Assembly (NCBI GenBank): GCA_934670115.1
Contig: CAKUOV010000019.1
Coordinates: 1 to 41,582, forward strand
DNA length: 41,582 nt
Direction: 5' to 3'
Source of the DNA: an uncultured Eggerthellaceae bacterium
GTDB lineage: Bacteria; Actinomycetota; Coriobacteriia; Coriobacteriales; Eggerthellaceae
The position numbers and the translations under genes were made by a program. Position 1 is the stretch's first letter. Every line of letters begins with the position of its first letter. Shown in pieces: positions 8,939 through 18,495 of this stretch. The notes beneath the pieces were generated by a model. It was given only the letters and a program-made list of their open reading frames with translations. It ran no database searches and was not told the origin of the DNA.

Positions 8939-9781
8939 ATGAACCCACCAGTTCCCACCGTAGCGAAACCCGCCAACGTAGATGAAACCGTATGGCAGCG
9001 CATGCTGGCAGCTACCCCCGCGCAAGCGCGCCACATCATTCGCTCGGGCGCCTATGACGCCCCTACCAGCGGTTTGTGCCCTGGATTCGCACAGGCAAAC
9101 CTTATTGTTCTTCCGAAAGAGCAGGCCTACGATTTTTTGCTGTTCGCCCAGCGCAACCCCAAGCCCTGCCCTCTATTGGAAGTCACCGAAGTCGGAGCAC
9201 GCGAGACAACGCTTTGCGCCACCGACTGCGATGTAGCAACCGATTTCCCCCGGTATCGCATTTACGAAAACGGAAACTTGGTGGAAGAAACAACAGATGT
9301 ATCTGCTTACTGGCGTGATGACCTGGTAAGTTTCATTATTGGATGCAGCTTTAGCTTTGAAAGCGAGCTTATCGAAGCAGGCATTGAGCAGCGCCACAAC
9401 ACCATGGGACGTAACGTTCCCATGTATCTGACAAACGTCGCTTGCACGCCTGCGGGCAGCATGAGCGGAAATATGGTCATGAGCATGCGCCCCATTCCCC
9501 ACAACCAGGTTGTGAAAGCCGTGCAAATTTCCGGCGCCATTCCGAAAGTACATGGCGCGCCGCTCCACATTGGCGACCCCGCAGCACTGGGTATCGCCGA
9601 CATCAATAAGCCCGATTTTGGCGATTCCGTTGACATTTACCCTGGTGAAGTACCGGTGTTTTGGGCATGCGGCGTAACGCCTCAGAGCGTTGTTATGAAT
9701 AGCAAGCCGCCGTTTGCCATTACGCATGCACCCGGCCACATGCTGATTACCGATACGAAAAACGTTGACTTGAAGGGCTAA
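8939..9781 (+). CDS. UPF0317/DUF1445 protein, putative D-glutamate cyclase-type hydro-lyase
   Basis: The protein has 280 residues covering the whole UPF0317 (YcsI) family. Conserved stretches are SGLCPGFAQANL, FIIGCSFSFESEL, RNVPMYLTNVACTPAG, GAIPKVHGAPLHIGDP and PGEVPVFWACGVTPQSV. The family matches the N-terminal half of mammalian DGLUCY, a mitochondrial D-glutamate cyclase that makes 5-oxo-D-proline. Bacterial ycsI often lies in the same operon as pxp genes, as here between pxpC and pxpA. I infer that it supplies or handles 5-oxoproline for PxpABC. The family is certain; the reaction in bacteria is not proven by sequence. Its gene ends 4 bp before pxpA. Confidence 0.85.
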   Translation: MNPPVPTVAKPANVDETVWQRMLAATPAQARHIIRSGAYDAPTSGLCPGFAQANLIVLPKEQAYDFLLFAQRNPKPCPLLEVTEVGARETTLCATDCDVATDFPRYRIYENGNLVEETTDVSAYWRDDLVSFIIGCSFSFESELIEAGIEQRHNTMGRNVPMYLTNVACTPAGSMSGNMVMSMRPIPHNQVVKAVQISGAIPKVHGAPLHIGDPAALGIADINKPDFGDSVDIYPGEVPVFWACGVTPQSVVMNSKPPFAITHAPGHMLITDTKNVDLKG

Positions 9782-9785
9782 CACC

Positions 9786-10541
9786 ATGGCGCAAGTAGAT
9801 TTGAATTGTGATTTAGGCGAAAGTTTCGGCGCATACACCATTGGTCTAGATGACCAAGTTATCCCTCACGTGACCAGCGCAAACATTGCGTGTGGCGCTC
9901 ATGCAGGCGACCCGAGCGTCATGCGCAAGACCGTGCGCTGCGCTCATGCGGCGGGCGTAGCGATTGGCGCGCACCCTGGATACCCCGACTTGGAAGGATT
10001 CGGGCGACGCGCGCTGGCAATGAATCCCCATGACGTATACGCAAGTATCCTATATCAGGTGGGTGCGCTGGCAGCGTTTGCAAAAGCAGAAGGCGCAAAG
10101 CTGCATCACGTAAAGCCTCACGGCGCACTCTACAATGCTGCCGCGAAAGACGCCGCGCTGGCGCAAGCGATTGCCCAGGCCGTCAAAGACTTCGACGACC
10201 AGCTTATTCTAGTGGGCCTTGCTGGAAGCGAAAGCATTACCGCTGCTCAAAACGTGGGGCTGCGCACCGCAAGCGAGTTTTTCGCCGATCGCGCGTATCA
10301 GGAAAACGGAACTTTAGTGCCGCGCACGCTGGCGGGCGCCGTTATCACTGATAAGCAAAAAGCCAGCGAGCGTACCCTGCGCGCGGTGAAGGAAGGCGTG
10401 GTTGAATCGGAAACCGGCACCGTTATTCCCATTGCGGCAGACACGATTTGCATCCATGGCGATAATCCCGCTGCCGTTGCGTTTGCCGCCGAAATCCATG
10501 CGGCACTTGAGGCGGCAGGCGTTACGGTGCGTGCCTTGTAG
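9786..10541 (+). CDS. pxpA: 5-oxoprolinase subunit PxpA (LamB/YcsF family)
   Basis: The protein has 251 residues, normal for the family. The N-terminal VDLNCDLGESFG, the metal/active-site region NIACGAHAGDP, GAHPGYPDLEGFGRR and the later VKPHGALYN are all standard PxpA signatures. It is the polysaccharide-deacetylase-like subunit of ATP-dependent 5-oxoprolinase. It is the last gene of the pxpB-pxpC-UPF0317-pxpA operon. The order B, C, hydro-lyase, A resembles a rearranged Bacillus ycsFGI-kipIA cluster. No terminator is obvious directly after the stop codon. Confidence 0.94.
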   Translation: MAQVDLNCDLGESFGAYTIGLDDQVIPHVTSANIACGAHAGDPSVMRKTVRCAHAAGVAIGAHPGYPDLEGFGRRALAMNPHDVYASILYQVGALAAFAKAEGAKLHHVKPHGALYNAAAKDAALAQAIAQAVKDFDDQLILVGLAGSESITAAQNVGLRTASEFFADRAYQENGTLVPRTLAGAVITDKQKASERTLRAVKEGVVESETGTVIPIAADTICIHGDNPAAVAFAAEIHAALEAAGVTVRAL

Positions 10542-10846
10542 CCCCACTGCTGGCGTGCGGGCGGGCGGAGATAATAGCGCGCTCCACGCCCTCCGAGTTG
10601 CCTCCTTTTTCTTTGTTGTCGTTTGCCCATATTGCCGCCAAGCGCCACTCATCATACACAGCAACATGAGCTGTAGCAAAAGTTTCCTTACTTTGCAGCA
10701 AAATCCCAGGTAAATGCTAGGTTCGTATATACGAACCTAGCATTTTCGCATTATTTGCCCATACTGGCAGAGTGTATGGGTGTATCAATCCGCAAGACTG
10801 ACTGCAAAGCACCCATGAAAAACCGCACAGGGACGAAGGGAACAGT
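10542..10846. other. Intergenic region upstream of the giant surface protein
   Basis: These 305 bases contain no recognisable gene. The salient element is the perfect palindrome at 10712-10745, followed by an A/T-rich stretch and then GGGACGAAGGGA near the start at 10847 as a possible ribosome site. A specific promoter was not assigned. Confidence 0.5.
10712..10745. repeat. Perfect 34-base palindrome
   Basis: Two 17-base arms, 10712-10728 and 10729-10745, are exact reverse complements without a spacer (core GGTTCGTATATACGAACC). It could be a bidirectional terminator, since T's follow on the plus strand and A's precede, or a binding site controlling the gene at 10847. It lies 170 bases downstream of pxpA and about 100 bases upstream of the surface protein. 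Confidence 0.8.
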
Positions 10847-13800
10847 ATGAAGCAACAACGTCTACTCAATCGCGTGCTGGCACTGCTGCTAGCAACCACC
10901 CTGGCAACGGGTCTTATTCCGGCAAGAGCATTGGCAGAAATAAGTCCGCTGGCAGAAGGCCAAAAAGAACAACCAGAGCTTTCCTACTCCCCTTCAGACG
11001 AAGATACCGTTGCGCAAATCGCTAAAACCGCACCTTTAGGCGCAGGTGTAGTGCTTACAACATCCGAAGGCGGCGAAGAAGCAGCAGGCAGCAGCGAACC
11101 CGAAGCCGCAGCACCCGCAACGGCTGACACGCTGGAAGCAACCGGAGCATCAGCGCAAGCGCTCGGCGCGAGCGAAAGCGGAGGAGCTGGCGAAGGATCG
11201 GGAGCCAACACCGGAGAGGAATCTGTTGAATCCCTTAATCCCTTCAAAGAAGGCGTTGAAGCACAACGGCTTGCCAACCTGGAGAATTATTACGGCCGCA
11301 ACCATGATGAGGAGTTCAAAGCGAAAGCCTGGAAGACTTCGGTGGGCTGCACCGGAAAAAAGCGCTGGATTGGCAGCGTTCGCAACGATGACGGCTTCTT
11401 CGCGCCGGGCGTTGAAGAGCCTCCCCTTAGTTATTCTGGTCCCACTGTCTCGGAATACAATGCCGAAATTTATGCGTACGTTGAAAGAAATTACGCATAT
11501 ACCGTTGATGGCGAAACACGCGATGTAGTGTTCGTGTACGGCGACTGCGGCTTATCCTCCGTTGACTTCTCGCAAATCTTCGACGGATCATACGATGTCT
11601 ATATCCCCTTTTACGCGTTCAAAGACACCGATATATCCACCATTACGTTCCCGAGTTTTGTCAAAGAATTAGGCGGGCAATCCTTCTATTGCTACTTGAG
11701 TCAAGGACTGTCCTCAATCCAATTCGAAACCGACGAACAAGGTAACGGCATCCAGCGTATTTGCGGCGGCGCCTTCACGAACAACAAAAACCTGAGCACG
11801 CAGGAACAAATCATCATCCCCCGTTCAATCAAGTATCTTGAAAGCAATGTTTTCAGCGAATACGACGGCGCTGTTAACGTTCTTATCAAAAATCCCGATG
11901 TTCGCTTCGGCGGCGAATACACCGACGAGAACGATGTTGGCAACCCCTTTAGGGGCGGCGGCACCGTGTCAACGTACCGCTTCAAGAGCGATGGCGTAAC
12001 CCCTTCGGACGCCATGAAGCTTTCGCAGAAAAGCATCGAGAACATCACGTGGAACTGGATTGATACGGCAACCTTACGTGGCTCGTTGCTTCTACCTGCA
12101 GGAATGACCGTAGACAACGTGCAAATCACCGTAGCGCAAGGTGATGAAACTCTACCGGTAACCCCCAATACCGACAAGACGTTCACCTGCGATCGCCTTA
12201 TAGCGAACACCGAAGCGCAAGTCACCATCAGCGCGGCAGGTTATTACGAAAAAACGTATTTCCGCATTGCGCAGGATATGACGTCCAATATATGGGACAT
12301 GGGCACGATCGATATTTCCGCTTTCACGCCTATTCCCGCCCAGCAAACATTCCCTCTTGACGTGCGCTACGATACCGGCAGAACCGACTCGCAAGGCAAT
12401 CCCGTTCTTGCAGATAGCTTTGACTGGAGCAAGTTGTCGTTCAAGCTGTTCCGCAACGGCATTGAAATTCCTTGCGGCACCCTAAACGGCGACGAAACCA
12501 TGAGCGGCGACTGGGTCACGCAAAACGGCATGCTCGTGCTATCGGAAGCGCTGGCGCAAAGCGAAGGCGTGCCCGAAAACCTTACGCTGGAAATCACGCG
12601 TAGTGGTGCCAAGGGCCCTGCAAACGCCACCGCAACATTCAACGCGGAAACGAATGCATTCGCTGCAACGTTCGAAAGCTGGGGCACCATTCGCGTTACC
12701 ACGCAAGGCGAAGCGGGCAGCGAAGACGCGTTCGCAGGACAGGCGCGTGTTATCGTATTCGCAGGAACAAACGATACTGCACGAAAAGTGGCCGATGCCT
12801 ACACTATCCCCACGCCCACCTCAAGCGAGGGCGGCGGCACCGAAGACGGCGCAAACGAAATCTGGCAACTGGTAACCGACCAGCTTGAGCCGGGAACGTA
12901 CACCGTGGTGGCGTTCGATGCCGCAGCGTCCAAACCCACGGTGAACAGCCTGCTTGACACGAAGAGCTGGAGCTTCCCCTTTGCGAAAACGCAGGTAGCC
13001 GTGGAAAACGGCAGGCAAGCCGCCGCAGAGCTCACAGTTCCCTCATTCAGCGCAGAAGATCTTTTGGCGGCGCTGGGCATCAAGTCCATAACACCGCGCG
13101 TAAAGAGCGACACGGTATGCGTGGGCTGCGAGACCATTCTGTCCCTTGATTACGAGCTGACCAGCGCAAAAGGGGCAACGCTTGTTCTAGGAGGCCTTGA
13201 TTCCGAGATAGAACGGAGCGTGAGCGTATCTGACGACGACCAATACCCCGACTGGAGCATAACATCGGACGGCTTGAGCATTGAGCTTCCCGCCAATAAA
13301 GAAAGCGGCACGATTTCTGTAGCGTTCAGGCCAGACAAAGAGCAAGTTTACAACATTCCCATCACGTTCAAAACAAGCACCATGGCCGCTCAAGTGGGCA
13401 GCTTGTCGTTTGCCGCCTTGGGAGTGCAGCTGAAAATGGACTCGAATTTTGTGAGCCAACAGGGAAACAGCGCCACCGTGTACGCCCAGCCTGGTTCAAC
13501 ACTCGAACTTTACGCGAACGAGACGAAATTGAACCTACCGGAACAGCAGACGAACAACCTGGGGCGCGCCACGATTCCCTTCGACCTTCCCTCTGAAGTA
13601 ACGCAAAACCTGTTGTACGGCGATTCCGTGCAAATCAAGGTGGTTGCTTCGTATTACGGAAACAGCTACGAATCCTTCGTGAGCTGCACGTATCGTCCTT
13701 CGGCGGAGCTGTGGACGTTCAAGGTCACCAACGACGGGCAAACGCAAACGCTTGTAGAAGATAGCCAGCAACAAGAGTCGTATCTGACTATCCATTACCA

Positions 13801-16800
13801 GTTCCCGCGCAAGCGCAATGCTTACTGGACGTTTGACATAACGGTCAAAAGCGCAGGTCAGGAAATCAACGCTAAAGAAAAACTCATGCTTTTCGCAACG
13901 CTGGAAGATGGGCGAACCGAAACCGTGGTGCTTACCAAGCAGCCGCAAAGCGACGAGAATTACACGCGTTTCGTGGGCGAATACGTGGATGAAGCATACC
14001 TTGAGCTCTTGAAGAACCACAACAGCAACAGCATGTTCAGCAACGTATTGCTTTTCGCAAGCGGGCTGTTTATTCCCAAAAGCTACAGCATGAGCGCCTA
14101 TCAGCTGGCATTCACCGTTGACTTAAATGACGAGGATTACAAAAACCGCCTGGCCCAGCGCGCGCAAGAAGAAGCTACTAAAAATTACGCGTGGCTTCAG
14201 GAGCTACTGTGGTCAAACGATGCCGTTGACGACATGATCAGCGAAGAGGCGCAACAGATTTGTTCCGACACGAAAGACGTGCTTGAGGGGCTTGCCGACA
14301 CACTCAGGGCGGAAAATGGCAACGAAGAGCTCTCCGAAGAAGATCAAGCCGCGCTGGATGACGCCATTGCAGAAATCGAAGCGCTCATGCCCAACTTCAA
14401 CGATCCTGCGCGCATGTTCGAAGACATTGACATCGATGCCTGGATGCGCACCGTGGAGGCCGAACTGTTTGCGGGCACCTACCCCGAACCCGTGTCCTAC
14501 ACCGCTCCTTCGGTAGACGAAATCACGGATTGGTACGGCGATGATGCACAGGCCGCAAAGAACGCGAAAGACTTCTTCGACGCCGTGGAAACAGCCGTGA
14601 GCGCGAACAATGCCGCAACGCAAAGGGCGGCGCGCGCCACGAAAAACGCAGCTGAAAAGACAGGGAGCATGCTTGATGTGGGGTCGCCCAGCGCCGCCGG
14701 GACGCCCTCTGCCCTGCTTGACAAGAACCTTAAAGAGAAAGGCGAGCTTGCCGTCAAAGAAAACCCCAGCACGCCCGCAGGCGATGCAGAGCTTACCACG
14801 ACCGATGGCAATTTCACCGTTGACCTGTACGTGAGAGACAAGCAAAAAGCAAACGGCAAGTACTACGGTTACACCGCTGTGGTAACCGAGCAACCGCCCG
14901 CCGCAGCGCAAGACCAAGGGCCTCGCATCACTTCGTACACCCCCAACTTCCTGGATAAATGGCAATACTCGCTAGGCGCGATGAAGGACACCTACGAATG
15001 GGCGCGCTTCACCGCGGCAGGAATGATCCTGGACTCGTTGGTAGAAAGCGAAGAGGCCGTTGTATCCACTTCCCTTTCCGCAACAACGCAAACCGCCGCA
15101 GGCGCCGCGGCTTCGAATGTGGCAAATGCCTCTAAAAAGGTAAGCTTAGCGAAGGACCCCCTTAAGTTCAAAGCAAATTTGAAGAAAACAACCGATGCCG
15201 CCCAAGCAGTCGCATCAAGCCAAGAACAAGCGGTAAAAACAAGCGCCAAGAGCAACTGGGTCTCGAAAAACCTCAATGACCTGGCCACCTGGATGCCCAT
15301 TCTAGGCACCGCGGCCAATGCTTATGGCACCTACAAAGCATGCGATTCCTGGTTCAATATTTCCGATACGCTGGGATTGCTTGAAGCCGATATTGAGGAC
15401 ATCAACCGATGGATTCTTTTCTGGAAGCAGAAAAACCCCTGCGAAAGCGAATGCAAACGCTGCCTGGACGCCCTTTACGCAGAACGAGACGCCGCCGAAG
15501 AGCTCAAAGAGATTCTGCAAGTCGAAGAAGCTCACAGCTACGCCGATGCTCAGTGGAGCATCATCAACCTTCACGTGAGCGCGGCGGCATCGATTCTGTC
15601 CATGGGCACGTGCGACCCCTCGTCTGCCGGTGTGCAGAAATTTGGCCAGGTAGCGGGCAACGTGGTAGGAAAAGCCGGCCTGGCCGTTGACGTGAGTTCC
15701 AATGCGACGCACCTTTACCGCGCACCGTGGATTGACGTTGCGAACAACAAATACTTGGAAGCCACGGAGTACCGCAAGAGCGTTTGCAAAGAAACCGCAA
15801 AAGACAAGGAAGATGACGAAAGCACCGCAACGGGAAGCAGCGGCAGCGCGGGAAGCAACCGAACTGGAAAGAACGGCAAGCACAGCATGGACGCATCGAT
15901 TATTGTTGACCCCTCGGGCACGATATACGAGGCGCTGGAAACAAACCCTGTTCAGGGAGCCACAGCAAGCGTCTGGACGCGCGATAAAAATGCTTCGGGC
16001 AATGAGCAGGGCACCTTGTGGAATGCTGCAGCATATGAGCAGGTGAACCCACAGATAACGAGCACCGACGGTGCATTTGCATGGGATACCCCCACCGGCC
16101 AATATCAAGTACGTGTGGAAAAAGAGGGCTACGAGCAAACATCTACCGCGTGGCTTCCGGTGCTTCCCATTCAATCGGGGCTCAAGATAAGTCTGAAGTC
16201 CACCGAAGACCCCACCGTGACACACCTCTGGGCCGATCCCGAATATATTGAGATCACGTTTGACCAGTACATGAAGGCCGATCCGAGCGTTGCGGCAACC
16301 ATCGATGGTGCGACAGCAGCGCGCGTTGAGTGGGTTGATGTCCAGCAAGCTTCCGAGGCAGATGGCTACGGGGCACTATCGCGCGTGCTTCGCGTGTACC
16401 CCGCAACGCAGCTGGAAGAACACAGCATGATAACGTTTTCCCTGCAAGGAGCACAAAACTATGTAGGCCGAACGCTCGGGGCCAACGGAACCGATACGTG
16501 GACAACGCAGGCCATGGTGAATCGACGTCCTGCCACGTTGGTGGCGAATTACGAAAACGCCGTTGTCGTGCAGGAAAACAGCGCGCACGATACAACCGTG
16601 ATGGTCTATGCCCGCTTCTCCGATGGCACTCCCGCCGCCAATCAAACGATCGTGGCGAATATGGAGTCGCTTGACATTGCGGCATTCACACGTGGCGCAA
16701 GCGATACGGAAAGCCTGGAGGGCAAGACGCCTATCACCCTGACAACCGACGAGGAAGGAAAAGCGACATTCGGGCTTTCGGGCAAACTACCAGGCCTTAC

Positions 16801-17395
16801 CACGCTTACGCTTTCCATTCCCGGCACCACGCTTGCAAAGGAGCTCCCCGTACGCGTGACGTCGGATACAGCACAGCCGGCACGACCCGTGGCGATAATC
16901 GATGGGCAAGAATTCGGCGCGCTCTCACCGAAGGAAAACGACGTAACGGTTGCCTGCGGATCCACCCTTGAGATTACGTGTGCCACCGAAGGTGCAACGA
17001 TCTACTACACCACCGACAACACCTGTCCCTGCAAGCCCGAAGGCACGCGCATTGAATACACCGACCCTGTAACAGTGACAAAAGATACAAAATTCCGCAT
17101 TGCCGCTTACAAGGAAGGCATGTCTTACGACAACTACAGCGAACGGCTGAACTTGACCACAACCGTGGTCTATGAGCGCGGCGATGTGAGCGGAAACGGC
17201 ATGGTGAACATTGTGGACGCGCAGATTGCCTACGACATTGCCACAACCGATTTCTACAAGAATCACGCTGATTACGACCAGCTATTCGAGCGCGCCGATG
17301 TTGTGGGAGCAAGTGGCGCACCCGATGGCCAGGTCTACGCCGAAGACGCCTTCGCCATTCAGTACGCCGCACTCTACGGATGGAATCGCACGTAA
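10847..17395 (+). CDS. Giant secreted multidomain surface protein ending in dockerin-like domain
   Basis: The protein has 2182 residues. A signal peptide (1 to about 30, LLLATTLATGLIPARALA) leads to an Ala/Glu/Ser-rich low-complexity linker (about 45-125). Residues about 228-358 have BspA-like leucine-rich features (ITFPSFVKELGG, IIIPRSIKYLES). Carboxypeptidase-regulatory-like beta domains appear near 405-470 and 1702-1785. The centre has helical, Glu/Ala-rich parts (about 1100-1260 and 1400-1560). Near the end are an Ig-like domain (about 1788-1885), a Big_1-like domain (about 1892-2003), a chitobiase/hexosaminidase-C-like domain (about 2012-2107, GATIYYTTDN) and a dockerin-like pair of calcium loops (about 2110-2182, GDVSGNGMVNIVDAQ). 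No LPXTG motif or C-terminal membrane anchor is present. An adhesive or scaffold role is inferred; no catalytic site was recognised. Confidence 0.85.
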   Translation: MKQQRLLNRVLALLLATTLATGLIPARALAEISPLAEGQKEQPELSYSPSDEDTVAQIAKTAPLGAGVVLTTSEGGEEAAGSSEPEAAAPATADTLEATGASAQALGASESGGAGEGSGANTGEESVESLNPFKEGVEAQRLANLENYYGRNHDEEFKAKAWKTSVGCTGKKRWIGSVRNDDGFFAPGVEEPPLSYSGPTVSEYNAEIYAYVERNYAYTVDGETRDVVFVYGDCGLSSVDFSQIFDGSYDVYIPFYAFKDTDISTITFPSFVKELGGQSFYCYLSQGLSSIQFETDEQGNGIQRICGGAFTNNKNLSTQEQIIIPRSIKYLESNVFSEYDGAVNVLIKNPDVRFGGEYTDENDVGNPFRGGGTVSTYRFKSDGVTPSDAMKLSQKSIENITWNWIDTATLRGSLLLPAGMTVDNVQITVAQGDETLPVTPNTDKTFTCDRLIANTEAQVTISAAGYYEKTYFRIAQDMTSNIWDMGTIDISAFTPIPAQQTFPLDVRYDTGRTDSQGNPVLADSFDWSKLSFKLFRNGIEIPCGTLNGDETMSGDWVTQNGMLVLSEALAQSEGVPENLTLEITRSGAKGPANATATFNAETNAFAATFESWGTIRVTTQGEAGSEDAFAGQARVIVFAGTNDTARKVADAYTIPTPTSSEGGGTEDGANEIWQLVTDQLEPGTYTVVAFDAAASKPTVNSLLDTKSWSFPFAKTQVAVENGRQAAAELTVPSFSAEDLLAALGIKSITPRVKSDTVCVGCETILSLDYELTSAKGATLVLGGLDSEIERSVSVSDDDQYPDWSITSDGLSIELPANKESGTISVAFRPDKEQVYNIPITFKTSTMAAQVGSLSFAALGVQLKMDSNFVSQQGNSATVYAQPGSTLELYANETKLNLPEQQTNNLGRATIPFDLPSEVTQNLLYGDSVQIKVVASYYGNSYESFVSCTYRPSAELWTFKVTNDGQTQTLVEDSQQQESYLTIHYQFPRKRNAYWTFDITVKSAGQEINAKEKLMLFATLEDGRTETVVLTKQPQSDENYTRFVGEYVDEAYLELLKNHNSNSMFSNVLLFASGLFIPKSYSMSAYQLAFTVDLNDEDYKNRLAQRAQEEATKNYAWLQELLWSNDAVDDMISEEAQQICSDTKDVLEGLADTLRAENGNEELSEEDQAALDDAIAEIEALMPNFNDPARMFEDIDIDAWMRTVEAELFAGTYPEPVSYTAPSVDEITDWYGDDAQAAKNAKDFFDAVETAVSANNAATQRAARATKNAAEKTGSMLDVGSPSAAGTPSALLDKNLKEKGELAVKENPSTPAGDAELTTTDGNFTVDLYVRDKQKANGKYYGYTAVVTEQPPAAAQDQGPRITSYTPNFLDKWQYSLGAMKDTYEWARFTAAGMILDSLVESEEAVVSTSLSATTQTAAGAAASNVANASKKVSLAKDPLKFKANLKKTTDAAQAVASSQEQAVKTSAKSNWVSKNLNDLATWMPILGTAANAYGTYKACDSWFNISDTLGLLEADIEDINRWILFWKQKNPCESECKRCLDALYAERDAAEELKEILQVEEAHSYADAQWSIINLHVSAAASILSMGTCDPSSAGVQKFGQVAGNVVGKAGLAVDVSSNATHLYRAPWIDVANNKYLEATEYRKSVCKETAKDKEDDESTATGSSGSAGSNRTGKNGKHSMDASIIVDPSGTIYEALETNPVQGATASVWTRDKNASGNEQGTLWNAAAYEQVNPQITSTDGAFAWDTPTGQYQVRVEKEGYEQTSTAWLPVLPIQSGLKISLKSTEDPTVTHLWADPEYIEITFDQYMKADPSVAATIDGATAARVEWVDVQQASEADGYGALSRVLRVYPATQLEEHSMITFSLQGAQNYVGRTLGANGTDTWTTQAMVNRRPATLVANYENAVVVQENSAHDTTVMVYARFSDGTPAANQTIVANMESLDIAAFTRGASDTESLEGKTPITLTTDEEGKATFGLSGKLPGLTTLTLSIPGTTLAKELPVRVTSDTAQPARPVAIIDGQEFGALSPKENDVTVACGSTLEITCATEGATIYYTTDNTCPCKPEGTRIEYTDPVTVTKDTKFRIAAYKEGMSYDNYSERLNLTTTVVYERGDVSGNGMVNIVDAQIAYDIATTDFYKNHADYDQLFERADVVGASGAPDGQVYAEDAFAIQYAALYGWNRT

Positions 17396-17460
17396 AGTCG
17401 CATAGGGGATGTGCCGAGCCGCATGAGCCGTACATAGGCTGCGGGGGTCCTAGAAACACG

Positions 17461-17505
17461 AATCCCCCGGTCAGGGTTGCAAAGAACCATAACCGGGGGA
17501 TTTTT
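17461..17505 (+). terminator. Rho-independent terminator after the surface protein gene
   Basis: ATCCCCCGGT (17462-17471) pairs with ACCGGGGGAT (17492-17501), with an inner GGTT/AACC pairing, and is followed by TTTTGGG. It lies between two convergent transcription units. Confidence 0.88.
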
Positions 17506-17564
17506 GGGCGGCCTTTCAAGGGGGCGCACCAAAAAAGGCGCGCGCCAGACACGTACCAGGTGCG

Positions 17565-18383
17565 CTATACGCGATGCAGTGCCTCTACGATGCTACGCTC
17601 AACATCCATGGAGAAGCCATCGACCGTTACTTGGCGTTTTCCCGTGGTGCCATCAACGCTGCCGCGATCGACAATGAACTGATAGAAGCGCTTCACCTGA
17701 TCAAACGCAGGAAGCAACGGTTTTCCCACGCACTTCCCCATTGCCTGCACAATGCCATAGGCTCCCCAGTTGGAAACCGTGGCAACCACCAGGCAGTCAA
17801 CCGTTACCGAACAAGGATCCAACGACAGCTTCTCCGAGATGAGCTGCGAAACATTTCCCATGCCTATTTCGTTGCCGCCATCGCCCACACCAACAGTAGG
17901 AATAGCTGTGCGCGTGGCGCGCAAAACAAGCTCGTCCAGCGGCGATGTGCGCGCAGAAATATCCTTGCCGCGCATATTGCAATACTTCCCATGGCAATTT
18001 CTGCCGCAGCGCTCAATGGAGATAATGCCCACAGGGGCCAGCACATCAAGCAGCTCATCGAAATAGCTCGGCGTGTCACCAGGCAGCACTTCTCGCGTTT
18101 CAATTCCCATTGCAGAAAAGAAAGCGCAGGTCGCAGGCTCGGAAACAACAATAGGCGTATACCCCAGGTCGGCAAGAGCGCGCGCCATAACATACGTACC
18201 CGTGGGACCATCGGTTTCAGGGGCGCCGCCCACATCGAAACCGGTAAGCAAAAGCACACTGCCCCGCGCCCACGACAAGATTTCGCGAGCGGCATTCATG
18301 CAGAAATCAAGAGGCAACTGTGAAGTCAAATGCGTCATTCCGCGCGCGGAATACCGCAGAACGATCTCTTCGATCGATTCCAT
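17565..18383 (-). CDS. DUF4392 protein, D-glutamate cyclase C-terminal family
   Basis: The protein has 272 residues. It matches the family that forms the C-terminal half of mammalian DGLUCY (GLUCM-like, DUF4392). Typical stretches are LLLTGFDVGGAPETDGPTG near 45-62, SIERCGRNCHGKYCNMRG, PTVGVGDGGNEIGMGN, and VVATVSNWGAYG. It is cytosolic, with no signal peptide. GAGGA before the ATG supports the start. It is the last gene of a leftward cluster after the D-amino-acid transaminase (113 bp gap) and the alanine symporter. Its company suggests it acts on D-glutamate or a product of it. The bacterial reaction is inferred, not read from catalytic residues. Confidence 0.8.
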   Translation of the reverse strand: MESIEEIVLRYSARGMTHLTSQLPLDFCMNAAREILSWARGSVLLLTGFDVGGAPETDGPTGTYVMARALADLGYTPIVVSEPATCAFFSAMGIETREVLPGDTPSYFDELLDVLAPVGIISIERCGRNCHGKYCNMRGKDISARTSPLDELVLRATRTAIPTVGVGDGGNEIGMGNVSQLISEKLSLDPCSVTVDCLVVATVSNWGAYGIVQAMGKCVGKPLLPAFDQVKRFYQFIVDRGSVDGTTGKRQVTVDGFSMDVERSIVEALHRV

Positions 18384-18495
18384 TTTTTCCTCGCTTATTT
18401 TGTTATGTCAAGAGAAAACGTAAACGTACGCTTCGGGTCGCTCGATCATGGGGTTCCTAGACCCTTGGGTCGCGAAACCTTTAGACGGCGCAACC

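Noticed and set aside
15302..16348. 348-codon open frame on the minus strand opposite the giant surface protein
   Set aside because: The plus-strand protein has a signal peptide and recognisable domains across the same bases; the antisense frame has no family features and no ribosome site.
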